Assembly: GCA_028691625.1 (NCBI GenBank)
Contig: JAQUYZ010000004.1
Span: 1 to 18,601, forward strand
DNA length: 18,601 nt
Reading direction: 5' to 3'
Source of the DNA: Eubacteriales bacterium
Lineage (GTDB): Bacteria; Bacillota; Clostridia; Peptostreptococcales; Anaerovoracaceae
The notes under the pieces were generated by a model that saw nothing but the letters and a program-made list of their open reading frames with translations, was not told the DNA's origin and made no database searches. This document shows, piece after piece, positions 1 through 7,688 of the stretch (the stretch's first letter is position 1; every line of letters starts with the position of its first letter). The translations under genes were made by a program, and so were the position numbers.

Positions 1-101
1 GTTTCATCCATCTCTTCTGCAATTGGCTTTATTTCATTTTCCGCAAATCGACGGAATAATTCCTGCTGAAGCAAATGCGTTTTTGATAGTTTAAAATCCA
101 T
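1..101 (-). CDS. Acyl-CoA dehydrogenase, N-terminal fragment (window edge)
   Basis: Only the first 33 codons are in the window; the gene continues beyond position 1. The translation starts MDFKLSKTHLLQQELF and continues RRFAENEIKPIAEEMDE. This is the first helix pair of the acyl-CoA dehydrogenase N-terminal domain, whose usual pattern is 'D..L...H....+.+R.FA..E+.P.A.E.D'. Such flavoenzymes oxidise short-chain acyl-CoA in the cytoplasm, and in Clostridia they often act with EtfAB in butyrate or amino-acid fermentation. The ATG at 99-101 is preceded by AGTAGGAGGA at 111-120, about nine bases away, which fixes the start. A second ATG at 106-108 is out of frame. A sigma-54 promoter lies about 60 bases upstream. 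Substrate chain length cannot be judged from this fragment. Confidence 0.85.
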   Translation of the reverse strand, partial: MDFKLSKTHLLQQELFRRFAENEIKPIAEEMDE

Positions 102-162
102 TTTTCATTCTCCTCCTACTTTGTAATTGAATCGCTTTTTTTCCTTTACTATTCTAATAACT

Positions 163-179
163 AGCAATAATCGTGCCAA
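163..179 (-). promoter_or_regulatory. Sigma-54 (-24/-12) promoter of the acyl-CoA dehydrogenase
   Basis: Read on the minus strand the sequence is TTGGCACGATTATTGCT. It matches the RpoN consensus YTGGCACG-N4-TTGCW at every defined base. The GG (177-176) and GC (165-164) dinucleotides are separated by the canonical ten bases. Transcription would start near 153, giving a leader of about 50 bases before the ATG at 101, with the Shine-Dalgarno at 111-120. Sigma-54 promoters need an AAA+ enhancer-binding activator, and none is encoded in this window. A palindrome at 218-253 sits roughly 80 bases upstream of the predicted start, a usual distance for an activator site. Confidence 0.82.
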
Positions 180-217
180 ATGCAAGAAGAAAATAAATCA
201 GCAATACGCATAACCAT

Positions 218-253
218 TTTGAAAGGGGCAGGTTTCCACCTGCCTCTTTCAAA
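218..253. repeat. Long palindrome with GGCAGGT...ACCTGCC core (copy 1)
   Basis: The arms are TTTGAAAGGGGCAGGT (218-233) and ACCTGCCTCTTTCAAA (238-253), separated by TTCC. They are complementary over 16 positions except one G/T pair. On the minus strand the loop is GGAA, a GNRA-type tetraloop. The core is shared with two palindromes at 4013-4069. It lies about 50 bases beyond the stop of the thioesterase gene and about 80 bases upstream of the predicted sigma-54 start. It could therefore be a terminator hairpin (though no T-run follows) or a regulator site. The structure is certain; the function is not. Confidence 0.6.
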
Positions 254-303
254 TGATTCGTCACACATTTGGTTTTTTTTCTAAATCTTTTCCGGGATAC
301 TCC

Positions 304-723
304 TTAAAGCCGGCTTGCTCGATCCCTGATTTCCTTTTCCTCCTCGTCCTGCGGCTCATCCATAACAATGCCATGGGGGCGTTTTCGCTTTGTGTCCGGT
401 TCAATGCACACAAAGGTAAGAAAACCGTCAACGTGAGTGGTTCCGTGAATTTCAGACATTGCCTTCACATAAACGGTGATGCTCGTATTCCCAACTTTGG
501 AAACCTTAGAATGAAAGGTGATAATATCTCCCTTCTGCACCGGTTTTGTAAAGGTAAAGCCGTGAATATTAACACATAAAACATCCTGTGGTCTTCCATG
601 CTGGGATGCGGCGGCCACAAAGGCAGCCTCCACAAGCCATTCGGCCGACCGGCCCGCAAACAGGGTTCCATGGTGGTTTAAATCTTCTGATTTTACGAGA
701 TGTGATATTTGATAGTATTTCAT
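304..723 (-). CDS. Hotdog-fold acyl-CoA thioesterase (acyl-CoA hydrolase family)
   Basis: This 139-residue protein has the single hotdog domain of the YciA/BACH acyl-CoA hydrolase group, which cleaves acyl-CoA thioesters to free acid and CoA. Visible signatures are DLNHHGTLFAGRSAEWLVEAA (residues 14-34), the helix-entry region with N16, H18 and G19, and VNIHGFTFTKPVQKGDII, the central strands. The ATG at 723 is chosen because AAAGGAGACC lies a few bases upstream; the frame is open further upstream (to 783), but that extension is Lys/Arg-rich and lacks homology. At the position where YciA carries its catalytic Asp there is Val31, followed by Glu32, as in relatives with a W-x-V-E signature. It is the last gene of the pucR-GDPD cluster, 64 bases after the GDPD stop. 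Its neighbour is an acyl-CoA dehydrogenase, consistent with acyl-CoA metabolism. The physiological substrate is unknown. Confidence 0.85.
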   Translation of the reverse strand: MKYYQISHLVKSEDLNHHGTLFAGRSAEWLVEAAFVAAASQHGRPQDVLCVNIHGFTFTKPVQKGDIITFHSKVSKVGNTSITVYVKAMSEIHGTTHVDGFLTFVCIEPDTKRKRPHGIVMDEPQDEEEKEIRDRASRL

Positions 724-787
724 TCTAGGTCTCCTTTTTCTCTTTTTGTCAACGTATGCTCCATTCGTGTTCTTCATTCTCAAGCTT

Positions 788-2407
788 TTAAAATAGCTTG
801 CCGGCAGTCTTCAGCAGCAGATCCTTCAATGCTCCGTCCGGCTCCTCGGCATCCGGCAGCAATATAATCCTGCCATCCTTCTCAAGATAGGCTCTCCCTG
901 TAATCTCTCTGTATAATTCTCCGCCTGCCATTGATTTATTCAGGTACAATATGACAGGCGTTTCTATTCTGGTCAATCGAAAACCTCTCCTTAGGACGCC
1001 GGTATTGGCCATAATCATGCTTTTTTCTCCGTTGTGTATTATGGTGATGTCTCTACCTTTGCTCATGGTCACCGAGGAGGAGCCTAATCTCTGAAGAGTC
1101 GTGCTTAAGGGCAGCAACAGCTTCCCGAAGCTTCCCTTCTGTACAGTCAGATGCTCTTCGCCATTCATGTATGCTTCTAAATTCCCATTATAATAAAAGG
1201 AAGATTCTCCTTCTTTTGCAATCAAGGATTGTCCCAGAATTTCTCTTACTTCCTCCGGGATGCTTTCGTCCTGCATTACGGTATGGAAGTCCTTTTCCCT
1301 GCCTGCGGTATCAAGACGGTATTCATATTTTTTATGTAATACCCGCAGTCCCTTCGCATCCTTCCACAAGCAGTAGCTCAGCACTCCCTTGCACGCCTTC
1401 TTGTCAAAAATTGTTACAGTCAGGGTGTGTTTTCCCGGTTCCAGGTCTTCGAAGGTCTGATCATTCGCGTTCTGGCGGGATTGGTCAATTTCAAAAAGAA
1501 CGGTTTCTGCGGGCTTCCGGCCATGAAGTATCAGTTCGTTCCAGTGATTGATCCGTTCGTCTGTCAGCTTGACAGCAGATCCGCCTTCATCAGGCACCGT
1601 AAGATAATACTCCTTTTCGATGCCGTCAAACTCAGATGGAAGCAGCGTACCGGAGTAGACACCGAACGCACCCTGGTCCAGATACTGCAGTGCCGCTTCA
1701 TAATTGGAAACCGGATGGACGTATACGGCGATACCCTGATCGGATAGCTTTTTGCAGATTCCTCTTTCCGCCAGATAATCAGGCATTGTCACCGCATAGA
1801 TCCCGTGCTCTATTACGAAGGAAACCAGTTTGTCCGTGTCCAGATCCGCCATGGCATATAGGGTAAAAATAATATCCGTATAGCCGAGGCTGTTCACTTC
1901 ACTCCACTGATCATACTCATAGATCTGGGGCAGGAATCTGTTCAGAAGGTTTGGGCGGGATTCCTTGATCTCAGTGAGCAATGCAAGGTTATCTCCCTTT
2001 GTATCCGTCACGATCCGAATGTCGGGGTTCTTCTCCAGAATGAGAGCGAGCTTTTCAAAGGTCAGAACCTCGAGTGCTCCATGTACTGACAGGCTCATAA
2101 ACTGACCCTGGCTGAGCTTTCTTGGAAAACTGGAGCCGAAATAATGCATCGCCGTTCTGTCCCAGTCATGGAGCATGATGATCTTGCCATCGGAGGAGAG
2201 TTCCATATCAAGCTCAATGATTTTATAGCCGTTTCTTATCGCTTGATTCAGGGCTTCCACGGAGTTGGTGGTCTCATAACCCCGATAGACACCTCCCCCA
2301 TGTGCAATCACTTTTTGCTTTTCCTCCAAGGCGAAGGATACTGTGGTTTGCAGCAACAATAACAGGATCACTGTAATTCCTATGAATGCCGAAGATTTGT
2401 TTCTCAT
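788..2407 (-). CDS. Secreted glycerophosphodiester phosphodiesterase-like protein with C-terminal stalk-like domain
   Basis: The ATG at 2407 gives 539 residues and is preceded by AAGGA nine bases upstream. The frame extends 16 codons further into the preceding gene, but that part is not signal-peptide-like. Residues 1-26 form a signal peptide (hydrophobic core VILLLLLQTTV, likely cleavage after SFA). Residues 32-260 form a GDPD/PI-PLC-type TIM barrel: H36 in IAHGGG, E65 and D67 in IIELDME, H80 in MLHDWDRT, and D135/K137 in VTDTKGD. The usual HRG is HGG here, as in a minor GDPD subgroup. Residues about 405-510 (NGEEHLTVQKG ... LLLPLSTTLQRLGSS) resemble the copper-amine-oxidase N-terminal 'stalk' domain of Clostridia. 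It probably acts outside the membrane on phosphodiesters of lipid or teichoic-acid type; the substrate is not deducible. One base separates it from the pucR stop, so the two are co-transcribed. Confidence 0.8.
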   Translation of the reverse strand: MRNKSSAFIGITVILLLLLQTTVSFALEEKQKVIAHGGGVYRGYETTNSVEALNQAIRNGYKIIELDMELSSDGKIIMLHDWDRTAMHYFGSSFPRKLSQGQFMSLSVHGALEVLTFEKLALILEKNPDIRIVTDTKGDNLALLTEIKESRPNLLNRFLPQIYEYDQWSEVNSLGYTDIIFTLYAMADLDTDKLVSFVIEHGIYAVTMPDYLAERGICKKLSDQGIAVYVHPVSNYEAALQYLDQGAFGVYSGTLLPSEFDGIEKEYYLTVPDEGGSAVKLTDERINHWNELILHGRKPAETVLFEIDQSRQNANDQTFEDLEPGKHTLTVTIFDKKACKGVLSYCLWKDAKGLRVLHKKYEYRLDTAGREKDFHTVMQDESIPEEVREILGQSLIAKEGESSFYYNGNLEAYMNGEEHLTVQKGSFGKLLLPLSTTLQRLGSSSVTMSKGRDITIIHNGEKSMIMANTGVLRRGFRLTRIETPVILYLNKSMAGGELYREITGRAYLEKDGRIILLPDAEEPDGALKDLLLKTAGKLF

Positions 2408-2408
2408 A

Positions 2409-3983
2409 TTACAACATCCTTGTGATTTTTTCGATTCGTTCCACCGCCAGAGCAACCGTAAGCCCGGGTATAATGGTGGTTCCCATCATGTCGGCCTGAA
2501 GGATTTCCCGAATTCGTTTCAGCCTGTATTGCACCGTATTGGAATGGATATTCATCATCCTTGCTGTTTTCGAGGTGTTCAGCCCCGCATCCAGCACAAA
2601 GATCTCCAGCGTTTCCAGAAGCTGTTTTCCCTTTCCTTCCTTTACCGCTTTGAAGGGTGCAATGAGATCCATGTAGTTCTTCTTGACAGAGTCGCTTCTG
2701 ATGGAGATATTGATACAGTTGCTTGCGAGAGCAAGCTCATATTTCGTAAAGATATTCTGATGGGGGAAAATGTGCTGGATAAACGGCCAGGCTTCATTGA
2801 TCAGCTGATAGGCATCCGAGGCGCCCTCAATTCCGTCTACGCCTGTGACATGAAAGATGATGGCAGAACCATTGAATTGCAGTTGCCGATACAGCTCCGT
2901 ACAGGATTCTGCCATTTCCTCCGACTTTTCACTGCTTACTCTGAGAATAATACCGTATATTTCATCCCCTTCGTGGATTTTAAGCACCTCATACCCTGTC
3001 TTTTTCTCAAAGGCGGTGATTTTTTTCAGGCAGTCGTCCCGTACAATACCGGATATACAGAAGACGCTGAGGATTTCATCACTCTCTCCAAAGGCTTCCT
3101 CCCTCAGGCAGAAGGCAAGACTCTTGTTCCCTCTTCTCAGCGCTTTGATGAACTCCGCCTTTGCATCCTTGACTGGGCTGTATTTCCACATACCCATTGC
3201 AATTTCGAGGATCTCCGCCAGTTTTGTGATCTCTCCCGGGGAGTAGGAATCTTCATTGTCAACAATAAACATATAGTGCTTTTCACCGTTTATGGACACA
3301 GGCCCCCAATAAGTCAGCGCTCCGTTAATATCAATCCTCGTGTAAACCGTCGATTTGTCCAAATCCCGTTCGATACCCGCCCGGATCGCCTCTGCGATCG
3401 TAGTACGGTGTCTCGTCTCCACGGAGAAAATCGGGTTGAAATCCTCACTGAGGATTACCATCTGAAAGTTGTTGTTGATGGCTGCTTCCCGTGCGGCGGA
3501 CTGGAAGTTGCTGTGTTTTTCAAAATTCAGCAAATGGAATATGGTATTGCTGATCAGGCGGTTGGCAAAATTGTCTCCATACAGAACCTTCTCCATCACC
3601 GCATCGATGACATCGGCATACGTCGTATCGGTTTTCTCCGGGATCAACACAATGGGAAACAGCAGCTCGTTGGCAAGGTCGGCAACTCTATGCAGCCACT
3701 CCTTCGAGGATGGCTCAGAGGAAAGCAGTACAAGGGCAGCCTCTCCGCTTTCGGCCATGGACCGTATGATCTGAAGCTGTGATTCTTCATTGAAGCGTTC
3801 CGGAAATGATGCAGTCAGAATCATTTCATTCTTCTTATGCATATTCGTGTTGATGCTTCCAAAACCTCCTGACTCTAAAAATGAAATGGCACTTACGCGA
3901 TTTTCCAGACCCTGATTCCCTGCAATGACCAAAGCCTTTTTAAATACCGGCAGTTCCAGACAATCTTTCACTGTTACCTTCAT
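2409..3983 (-). CDS. PucR-family transcriptional regulator
   Basis: This 524-residue protein has the PucR/CdaR architecture. An N-terminal PucR domain (MKVTVKDCLELPVFKKALVI and following, residues 1 to about 125) senses purine-related or other metabolites in known members. A long middle region (about 130-440) resembles the GGDEF-like CdaR module. A C-terminal helix-turn-helix (about 455-515) contains LNTSKTARMMNIHSNTVQYR, the typical HTH_30 pattern 'N...TA..L.+H.NT+.YR+.+I'. The ATG at 3983 is chosen because GAGGAGGTGG lies just upstream; a TTG 18 bases earlier would put that ribosome site inside the gene. It is followed after one base by the GDPD gene and then the thioesterase, so it may control this cluster. 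The ligand is unknown. Two palindromes occupy the 94 bases between ftsH and its start, and no convincing promoter is visible there. Confidence 0.9.
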   Translation of the reverse strand: MKVTVKDCLELPVFKKALVIAGNQGLENRVSAISFLESGGFGSINTNMHKKNEMILTASFPERFNEESQLQIIRSMAESGEAALVLLSSEPSSKEWLHRVADLANELLFPIVLIPEKTDTTYADVIDAVMEKVLYGDNFANRLISNTIFHLLNFEKHSNFQSAAREAAINNNFQMVILSEDFNPIFSVETRHRTTIAEAIRAGIERDLDKSTVYTRIDINGALTYWGPVSINGEKHYMFIVDNEDSYSPGEITKLAEILEIAMGMWKYSPVKDAKAEFIKALRRGNKSLAFCLREEAFGESDEILSVFCISGIVRDDCLKKITAFEKKTGYEVLKIHEGDEIYGIILRVSSEKSEEMAESCTELYRQLQFNGSAIIFHVTGVDGIEGASDAYQLINEAWPFIQHIFPHQNIFTKYELALASNCINISIRSDSVKKNYMDLIAPFKAVKEGKGKQLLETLEIFVLDAGLNTSKTARMMNIHSNTVQYRLKRIREILQADMMGTTIIPGLTVALAVERIEKITRML

Positions 3984-4012
3984 AATCCACCTCCTCTGCA
4001 AAATCTGTTGGA

Positions 4013-4040
4013 AACAAGGCAGGTTTTAACCTGCCTTGTT
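4013..4040 (-). terminator. Perfect 28-base palindrome downstream of ftsH (copy 2)
   Basis: The arms AACAAGGCAGGTT (4013-4025) and AACCTGCCTTGTT (4028-4040) are perfectly complementary around a TT centre. Transcribed from ftsH on the minus strand, the hairpin is followed by only TTT then CC, a weak U-tract. It is the second of two tandem hairpins after ftsH and lies about 30 bases upstream of the pucR start. It may terminate ftsH, or it may be a DNA site controlling pucR. Confidence 0.5.
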
Positions 4041-4046
4041 ATAAAA

Positions 4047-4069
4047 GAGGCAGGTTTGAAACCTGCCTC
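4047..4069 (-). terminator. Likely rho-independent terminator of ftsH (copy 3 of the palindrome)
   Basis: GAGGCAGGTTT (4047-4057) and AAACCTGCCTC (4059-4069) form an 11-base-pair inverted repeat with one central base. On the minus strand it begins eight bases after the ftsH stop and is followed by TTTTAT, so it has the form of an intrinsic terminator. The core GGCAGGTTT/AAACCTGCC matches copies 1 and 2. Confidence 0.6.
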
Positions 4070-4077
4070 AAGCATGT

Positions 4078-6105
4078 TTATTTCTTCTCTTCCGGGGGAT
4101 CCTCCGGCTGTTCTGCTGCCGAATCTTCTTCCTCACCGGGAGCGTCTTCCTCTTCCTCCAGGTATTCTGCCTCGTCCTCGGCGCTTTCCTCCGGATCTTC
4201 CTCTTCAAGATCCTGGGCAGCCTCCAGGGCGTTGGCCTCCTCTTTGACTTTTTCCATATGGTGTACATCTGCGATGATCTGCTTGGAAGTCTTTGCTCCC
4301 GTGAACAGTGCTTCGAACTGATCGCCGTCGAGGGTTTCGATTTCCAGAAGTGTCTTCGCGATCATGTGAAGCTTGTCGATATTCTCGCTGATCAGCTTCT
4401 CAGCAGTCGCATAGGCATCCTCGATGATCGTTCTGATTTCTTCGTCGATCTCCGAAGCCATTTCTTCGGAATAGTTCTTCCTTGTGGAAAAATCCTTTCC
4501 AAGGAACACTTCATCGGAGGAGCTGTAATTTACCGGACCGATTCGCTCACTGAAGCCGTATTTCGTCACCATGCTTTTTGCGATCTCCGTTGCTCTTTCT
4601 ATATCGCTGCTGGCTCCGGTGCTGATATCGTTTAATGTGAGTTTTTCCGCCACTCTGCCGCCAAGGAGATGGACAATTTGTTCCATCATGATGGTTTTTG
4701 TTGAATAATACTTGTCTTCCTTTGGCAGGATCATCGTGAAGCCGCCTGCACGCCCCCTGGGAATGATCGTTACGATGTGTACGGGATCTGTATTCGGCAT
4801 CATTCTGGCAACGAGCGCATGGCCTGCTTCATGGTATGCGGTGAGCTTTCTCTCGCTCTCGCTGATGACTCTGCTCTTCTTCTCAGGACCGGCGATCACT
4901 TTCGTAATTGCTTCTTCGATTTCGTCCATACGGATTCTTTTGCCGTTTCTTCGTGCTGTCAGCAACGCCGCCTCATTCAGCATATTTTCTATATCAGCCG
5001 GTGTAAATCCCGGCGTTCTTCTCGCCAATACCTTCGCATCAACCGACTCATCCAGTGGTTTATTTCTGGAATGCACCCGGAAAATCGCTTCTCTTCCCTT
5101 GATGTCCGGAATTCCGATCACAACCTGACGGTCGAATCTGCCCGGTCTCAAAAGGGCACTGTCCAGGATGTCCGGTCTGTTGGTGGCTGCAAGAATGATG
5201 ATCCCGGTGTTATCCCCGAATCCATCCATCTCAACCAGCAATTGATTCAGCGTCTGCTCTCTCTCGTCATGACCGCCGCCCAGGCCGGCACCCCTTTTTC
5301 TGCCTACCGCATCAATTTCATCGATGAAAATAATACATGGAGAGCTTTTCTTTGCCTGCTCAAACAAATCCCTTACTCTGGATGCGCCCACACCGACGAA
5401 CATTTCTACAAAATCGGATCCGCTGATGCTGAAGAATGGCACACCCGCTTCTCCTGCCGCCGCTTTGGAAATGTAAGTTTTTCCTGTTCCCGGAGGACCT
5501 ACCAGCAGGATTCCCTTCGGGATTCTTGCGCCCAGATTGTTATATTTTTTCGGATTCTTCAGGAAATCGACTACTTCCTCAAGCTCTTCTTTTTCTTCGT
5601 CAAGACCAGCCACATCGGCAAAGGTGATCTTCCTCAGTTCATCTTCCTTGTGAAGCTTGGCCCTGCTTTTTCCAAAAGACATGACCTTGCCGCCGCCGCC
5701 CTGCCCCTGGTTCATGAATACAAACCAGAACACGATGAGGATGGCAACCATAATGATCGTCGGAAGAAGTGTTACGATCCAAGGTGTCGTCTTTGGCTCA
5801 TCGCTCTTAACCGTAATTTTTCCTTCCTTCATTTGAGGATCGATATACTGTTCGCTAAGCCTGTTGATATCTAAAATCGAAGGTGCATACGTGATGATCA
5901 TATCACCGTTTTTCAGCGTACCCTCCATCGTGCGATCATTAATTGTCAGCTCTTCAACCCTTTCGTTTTTCAATTGGATTGCAAAAGTCGAAAAATCAAC
6001 TTCTTTGACCTCCTGCTCCGGTGTTCCCTGATAGAACCACGCCATCGCCAGCACCAGACCGAAGATCACGATATATATTCCTAAGTTTTTAAAACCTCTG
6101 CTCAA
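4078..6105 (-). CDS. ftsH: ATP-dependent zinc metalloprotease FtsH
   Basis: This 675-residue protein is a membrane-anchored AAA+ protease that degrades damaged or short-lived membrane and cytosolic proteins as a hexamer. Two membrane segments (about 9-24 and 109-131) flank a short extracytoplasmic domain. The AAA module has Walker A GPPGTGKT (203-210), Walker B IIFIDE (258-263) and the second region of homology around [12 protein letters not shown] (315-326). The protease zinc site is HEAGH (H425, E426, H429) with D501 in GASSDIERA as the third ligand. The last 55 residues form a Glu/Asp-rich tail, more extreme than the usual FtsH C-terminus. The start is TTG at 6105, with AAAGGGGA about eleven bases upstream; the start region [15 protein letters not shown] fits other FtsH proteins. 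It has its own promoter (6228-6256), and tilS lies upstream without the usual hpt gene between. Confidence 0.97.
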   Translation of the reverse strand: MSRGFKNLGIYIVIFGLVLAMAWFYQGTPEQEVKEVDFSTFAIQLKNERVEELTINDRTMEGTLKNGDMIITYAPSILDINRLSEQYIDPQMKEGKITVKSDEPKTTPWIVTLLPTIIMVAILIVFWFVFMNQGQGGGGKVMSFGKSRAKLHKEDELRKITFADVAGLDEEKEELEEVVDFLKNPKKYNNLGARIPKGILLVGPPGTGKTYISKAAAGEAGVPFFSISGSDFVEMFVGVGASRVRDLFEQAKKSSPCIIFIDEIDAVGRKRGAGLGGGHDEREQTLNQLLVEMDGFGDNTGIIILAATNRPDILDSALLRPGRFDRQVVIGIPDIKGREAIFRVHSRNKPLDESVDAKVLARRTPGFTPADIENMLNEAALLTARRNGKRIRMDEIEEAITKVIAGPEKKSRVISESERKLTAYHEAGHALVARMMPNTDPVHIVTIIPRGRAGGFTMILPKEDKYYSTKTIMMEQIVHLLGGRVAEKLTLNDISTGASSDIERATEIAKSMVTKYGFSERIGPVNYSSSDEVFLGKDFSTRKNYSEEMASEIDEEIRTIIEDAYATAEKLISENIDKLHMIAKTLLEIETLDGDQFEALFTGAKTSKQIIADVHHMEKVKEEANALEAAQDLEEEDPEESAEDEAEYLEEEEDAPGEEEDSAAEQPEDPPEEKK

Positions 6106-6227
6106 TGTGAATTGTTCCCCTTTCTCAAACTCTGCCTTATACTTTTCATCCGCCCTTCTTTCAGCTCCCGGGCGAGGAATTTTTCTGCTCTGCTGCCATA
6201 CGCATCATGCTCAAATGACAATAAATG

Positions 6228-6256
6228 ATTTTATCATATCTTAGTTGAATATTCAA
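6228..6256 (-). promoter_or_regulatory. SigA-type promoter of ftsH, overlapping the 3' end of tilS
   Basis: On the minus strand there is TTGAAT (6256-6251), a 17-base spacer, and TAAAAT (6233-6228). The spacer ends in TGA, giving an extended -10 (TGATAAAAT). The TGA of this element is also the stop codon of tilS. The predicted start near 6221 leaves a leader of about 115 bases before the ftsH TTG. I see no CIRCE or CtsR-type heat-shock site near it. Confidence 0.6.
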
Positions 6257-7682
6257 GTATAATGATTCGTTCCGTGTCATCCTGCACTTTGTAATTATCG
6301 TTGATTCTGCCGCCTGCCACCCAGATGACCTCCGAACCCAGACAGAGAACAGGAATCCGGTCTCTTTCCTCTCTGGCACGCTTTTCGTCAACAAAAAAAT
6401 CCTGCAGTTTCTTTCTGCCCTGCATGCCCAGAGGAACGATGTAGTCCCCCTGCCTTCTTGTTCTCAGAACAGGATTGCATCCGCTTTCTGCTATTTTGTC
6501 AAAACTCAACCGGCATGCGTTGCCTCCGTTTTGAAAGATTCGCTCCTTTTCTCCGAGGGTTTCCCAGTCTCGTCTCCTTAGAATTTTTACCCCGATTCTG
6601 GCATTTAATTCAGAAATTTCGGTTAAGCCCTCCAAATTTAAAGGATATTCAAAACTGAAACGATGCTTTTCCATCTTTTTGTAAAATTCCACTGTGTCAT
6701 AGGAGATACCCATCACATACCCGGCCGTAAAATCTGTAGCAGACGAGGTTTCTCCCTCCTTCAGGAGCCGGTCGGCTTGTTCGAGATGGGCTGAAGTGAT
6801 GTCCTTTACCAATCCTATGCGTTCAAAGATTCTCATAATGATTCGGCGGCGGATTGCCGGAGGTTGTCCGGCAAGGATCCGCAAGGGAATGCAGGCCCGG
6901 TCCTGTCCGTTGCACACAACATGCAAGGAAATGAGCTCATCCACTCTTTGTCCGAAATATGCCTTGTCTTCTTTTGCTATTTTCGAAAGGCGATTTAACG
7001 CCGCAATGATATTTGGATTATAATGATCACTCAGATGAGGAAGCAGCTCCAAACGGATTTTATTCCGCGTATAAACCGGCTCCAGATTGGTATGATCGAT
7101 CTGCGGATTCAGTTGATTTGACCTGCAATACGCTTCGATCTCCTCCCGCGTAACATCCAGCAGCGGGCGGATGATGACGCCCGTGTTCTTTTCCGTTCGC
7201 TGATATTCGATGCCGCACAGCCCGTCGGTTCCGGTGCCTCTCAGAATTCTCATCAGTACCGTTTCCGCCTGATCGTTCATGTTCTGAGCGACTGCAATCT
7301 TTACCCCACGGCCGGTCTCTGCAGTGATCTGCTCCGCTGCATCAAAGAAGGACTGATACCGCACCTGCCTGCCTGCATCCTCACTTGAGATCCCTGCTTC
7401 CTTTGCGATACGATTCACGTCAAAGGAGAAGGAATGACACGGTACTTGATATTCCGAACAGAGCCTCTCTGCATACCTCTGATCCTCGTCCGCCGCTCCC
7501 GGTCTTAATCCATGGTTGATATGAACCGCATGAAGCCGGATATTCAGTTCCTCCCTGAGCCGATAAAGGATATGAAAAAGGCACACCGAATCGGGGCCTC
7601 CCGAGAGACCGATTACGATGTGCTCACCCTTTTCAATCAAGCTATTATTCAAAATTGTATTTCTAACTTTATCAGTAATCAT
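6234..7682 (-). CDS. tilS: tRNA(Ile)-lysidine synthase TilS
   Basis: This 482-residue enzyme uses ATP and lysine to convert C34 of the CAU-anticodon isoleucine tRNA to lysidine, so that it decodes AUA; it is normally essential. The N-type ATP pyrophosphatase P-loop is SGGPDS at residues 27-32, followed by HAVHINHGLRP (about 51-61) and VAQNMNDQAETVLMRILRGTG, where the family has A.H..DQ.ET...R. The C-terminal TilS domain shows RTRRQGDYIVPLG and GRKKLQDFFVDEK and ends in EVIWVAGGRINDNYKV. The ATG at 7682 begins MITDKVRNTI, as expected. An in-frame TGA five codons upstream excludes an earlier start. No Shine-Dalgarno is visible. It lies 24 bases after speE and is followed by ftsH, as in Firmicutes generally. 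Confidence 0.96.
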   Translation of the reverse strand: MITDKVRNTILNNSLIEKGEHIVIGLSGGPDSVCLFHILYRLREELNIRLHAVHINHGLRPGAADEDQRYAERLCSEYQVPCHSFSFDVNRIAKEAGISSEDAGRQVRYQSFFDAAEQITAETGRGVKIAVAQNMNDQAETVLMRILRGTGTDGLCGIEYQRTEKNTGVIIRPLLDVTREEIEAYCRSNQLNPQIDHTNLEPVYTRNKIRLELLPHLSDHYNPNIIAALNRLSKIAKEDKAYFGQRVDELISLHVVCNGQDRACIPLRILAGQPPAIRRRIIMRIFERIGLVKDITSAHLEQADRLLKEGETSSATDFTAGYVMGISYDTVEFYKKMEKHRFSFEYPLNLEGLTEISELNARIGVKILRRRDWETLGEKERIFQNGGNACRLSFDKIAESGCNPVLRTRRQGDYIVPLGMQGRKKLQDFFVDEKRAREERDRIPVLCLGSEVIWVAGGRINDNYKVQDDTERIIILEYSTKI

Positions 7683-7688
7683 ACCGAT

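Noticed and set aside
724..760. TTGACA upstream of the thioesterase gene as a promoter
   Set aside because: The only -10-like match (TAGAAT) is 19 bases away and would start transcription inside the gene, past its ribosome site.
780..799. Near-palindrome at the GDPD stop codon as terminator
   Set aside because: AT-rich, weak, interrupted by a bulge and lacking a T-run; transcription probably continues into the thioesterase gene.
2343..3782. Open plus-strand frame of about 480 codons
   Set aside because: It is antisense to the PucR and GDPD genes, rich in Cys and His in a disordered pattern, has no domain I recognise and no good ribosome site. It is a shadow of coding bias.
4777..5874. Open plus-strand frame of 365 codons opposite ftsH
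   Set aside because: ftsH is unambiguous on the other strand with all motifs; this frame shows no family features.
6161..6394. Minus-strand frame of 77 codons between tilS and ftsH
   Set aside because: It is mostly an alternative frame of the tilS 3' end; the remaining part lacks any hpt motif, so it is not an hpt remnant.
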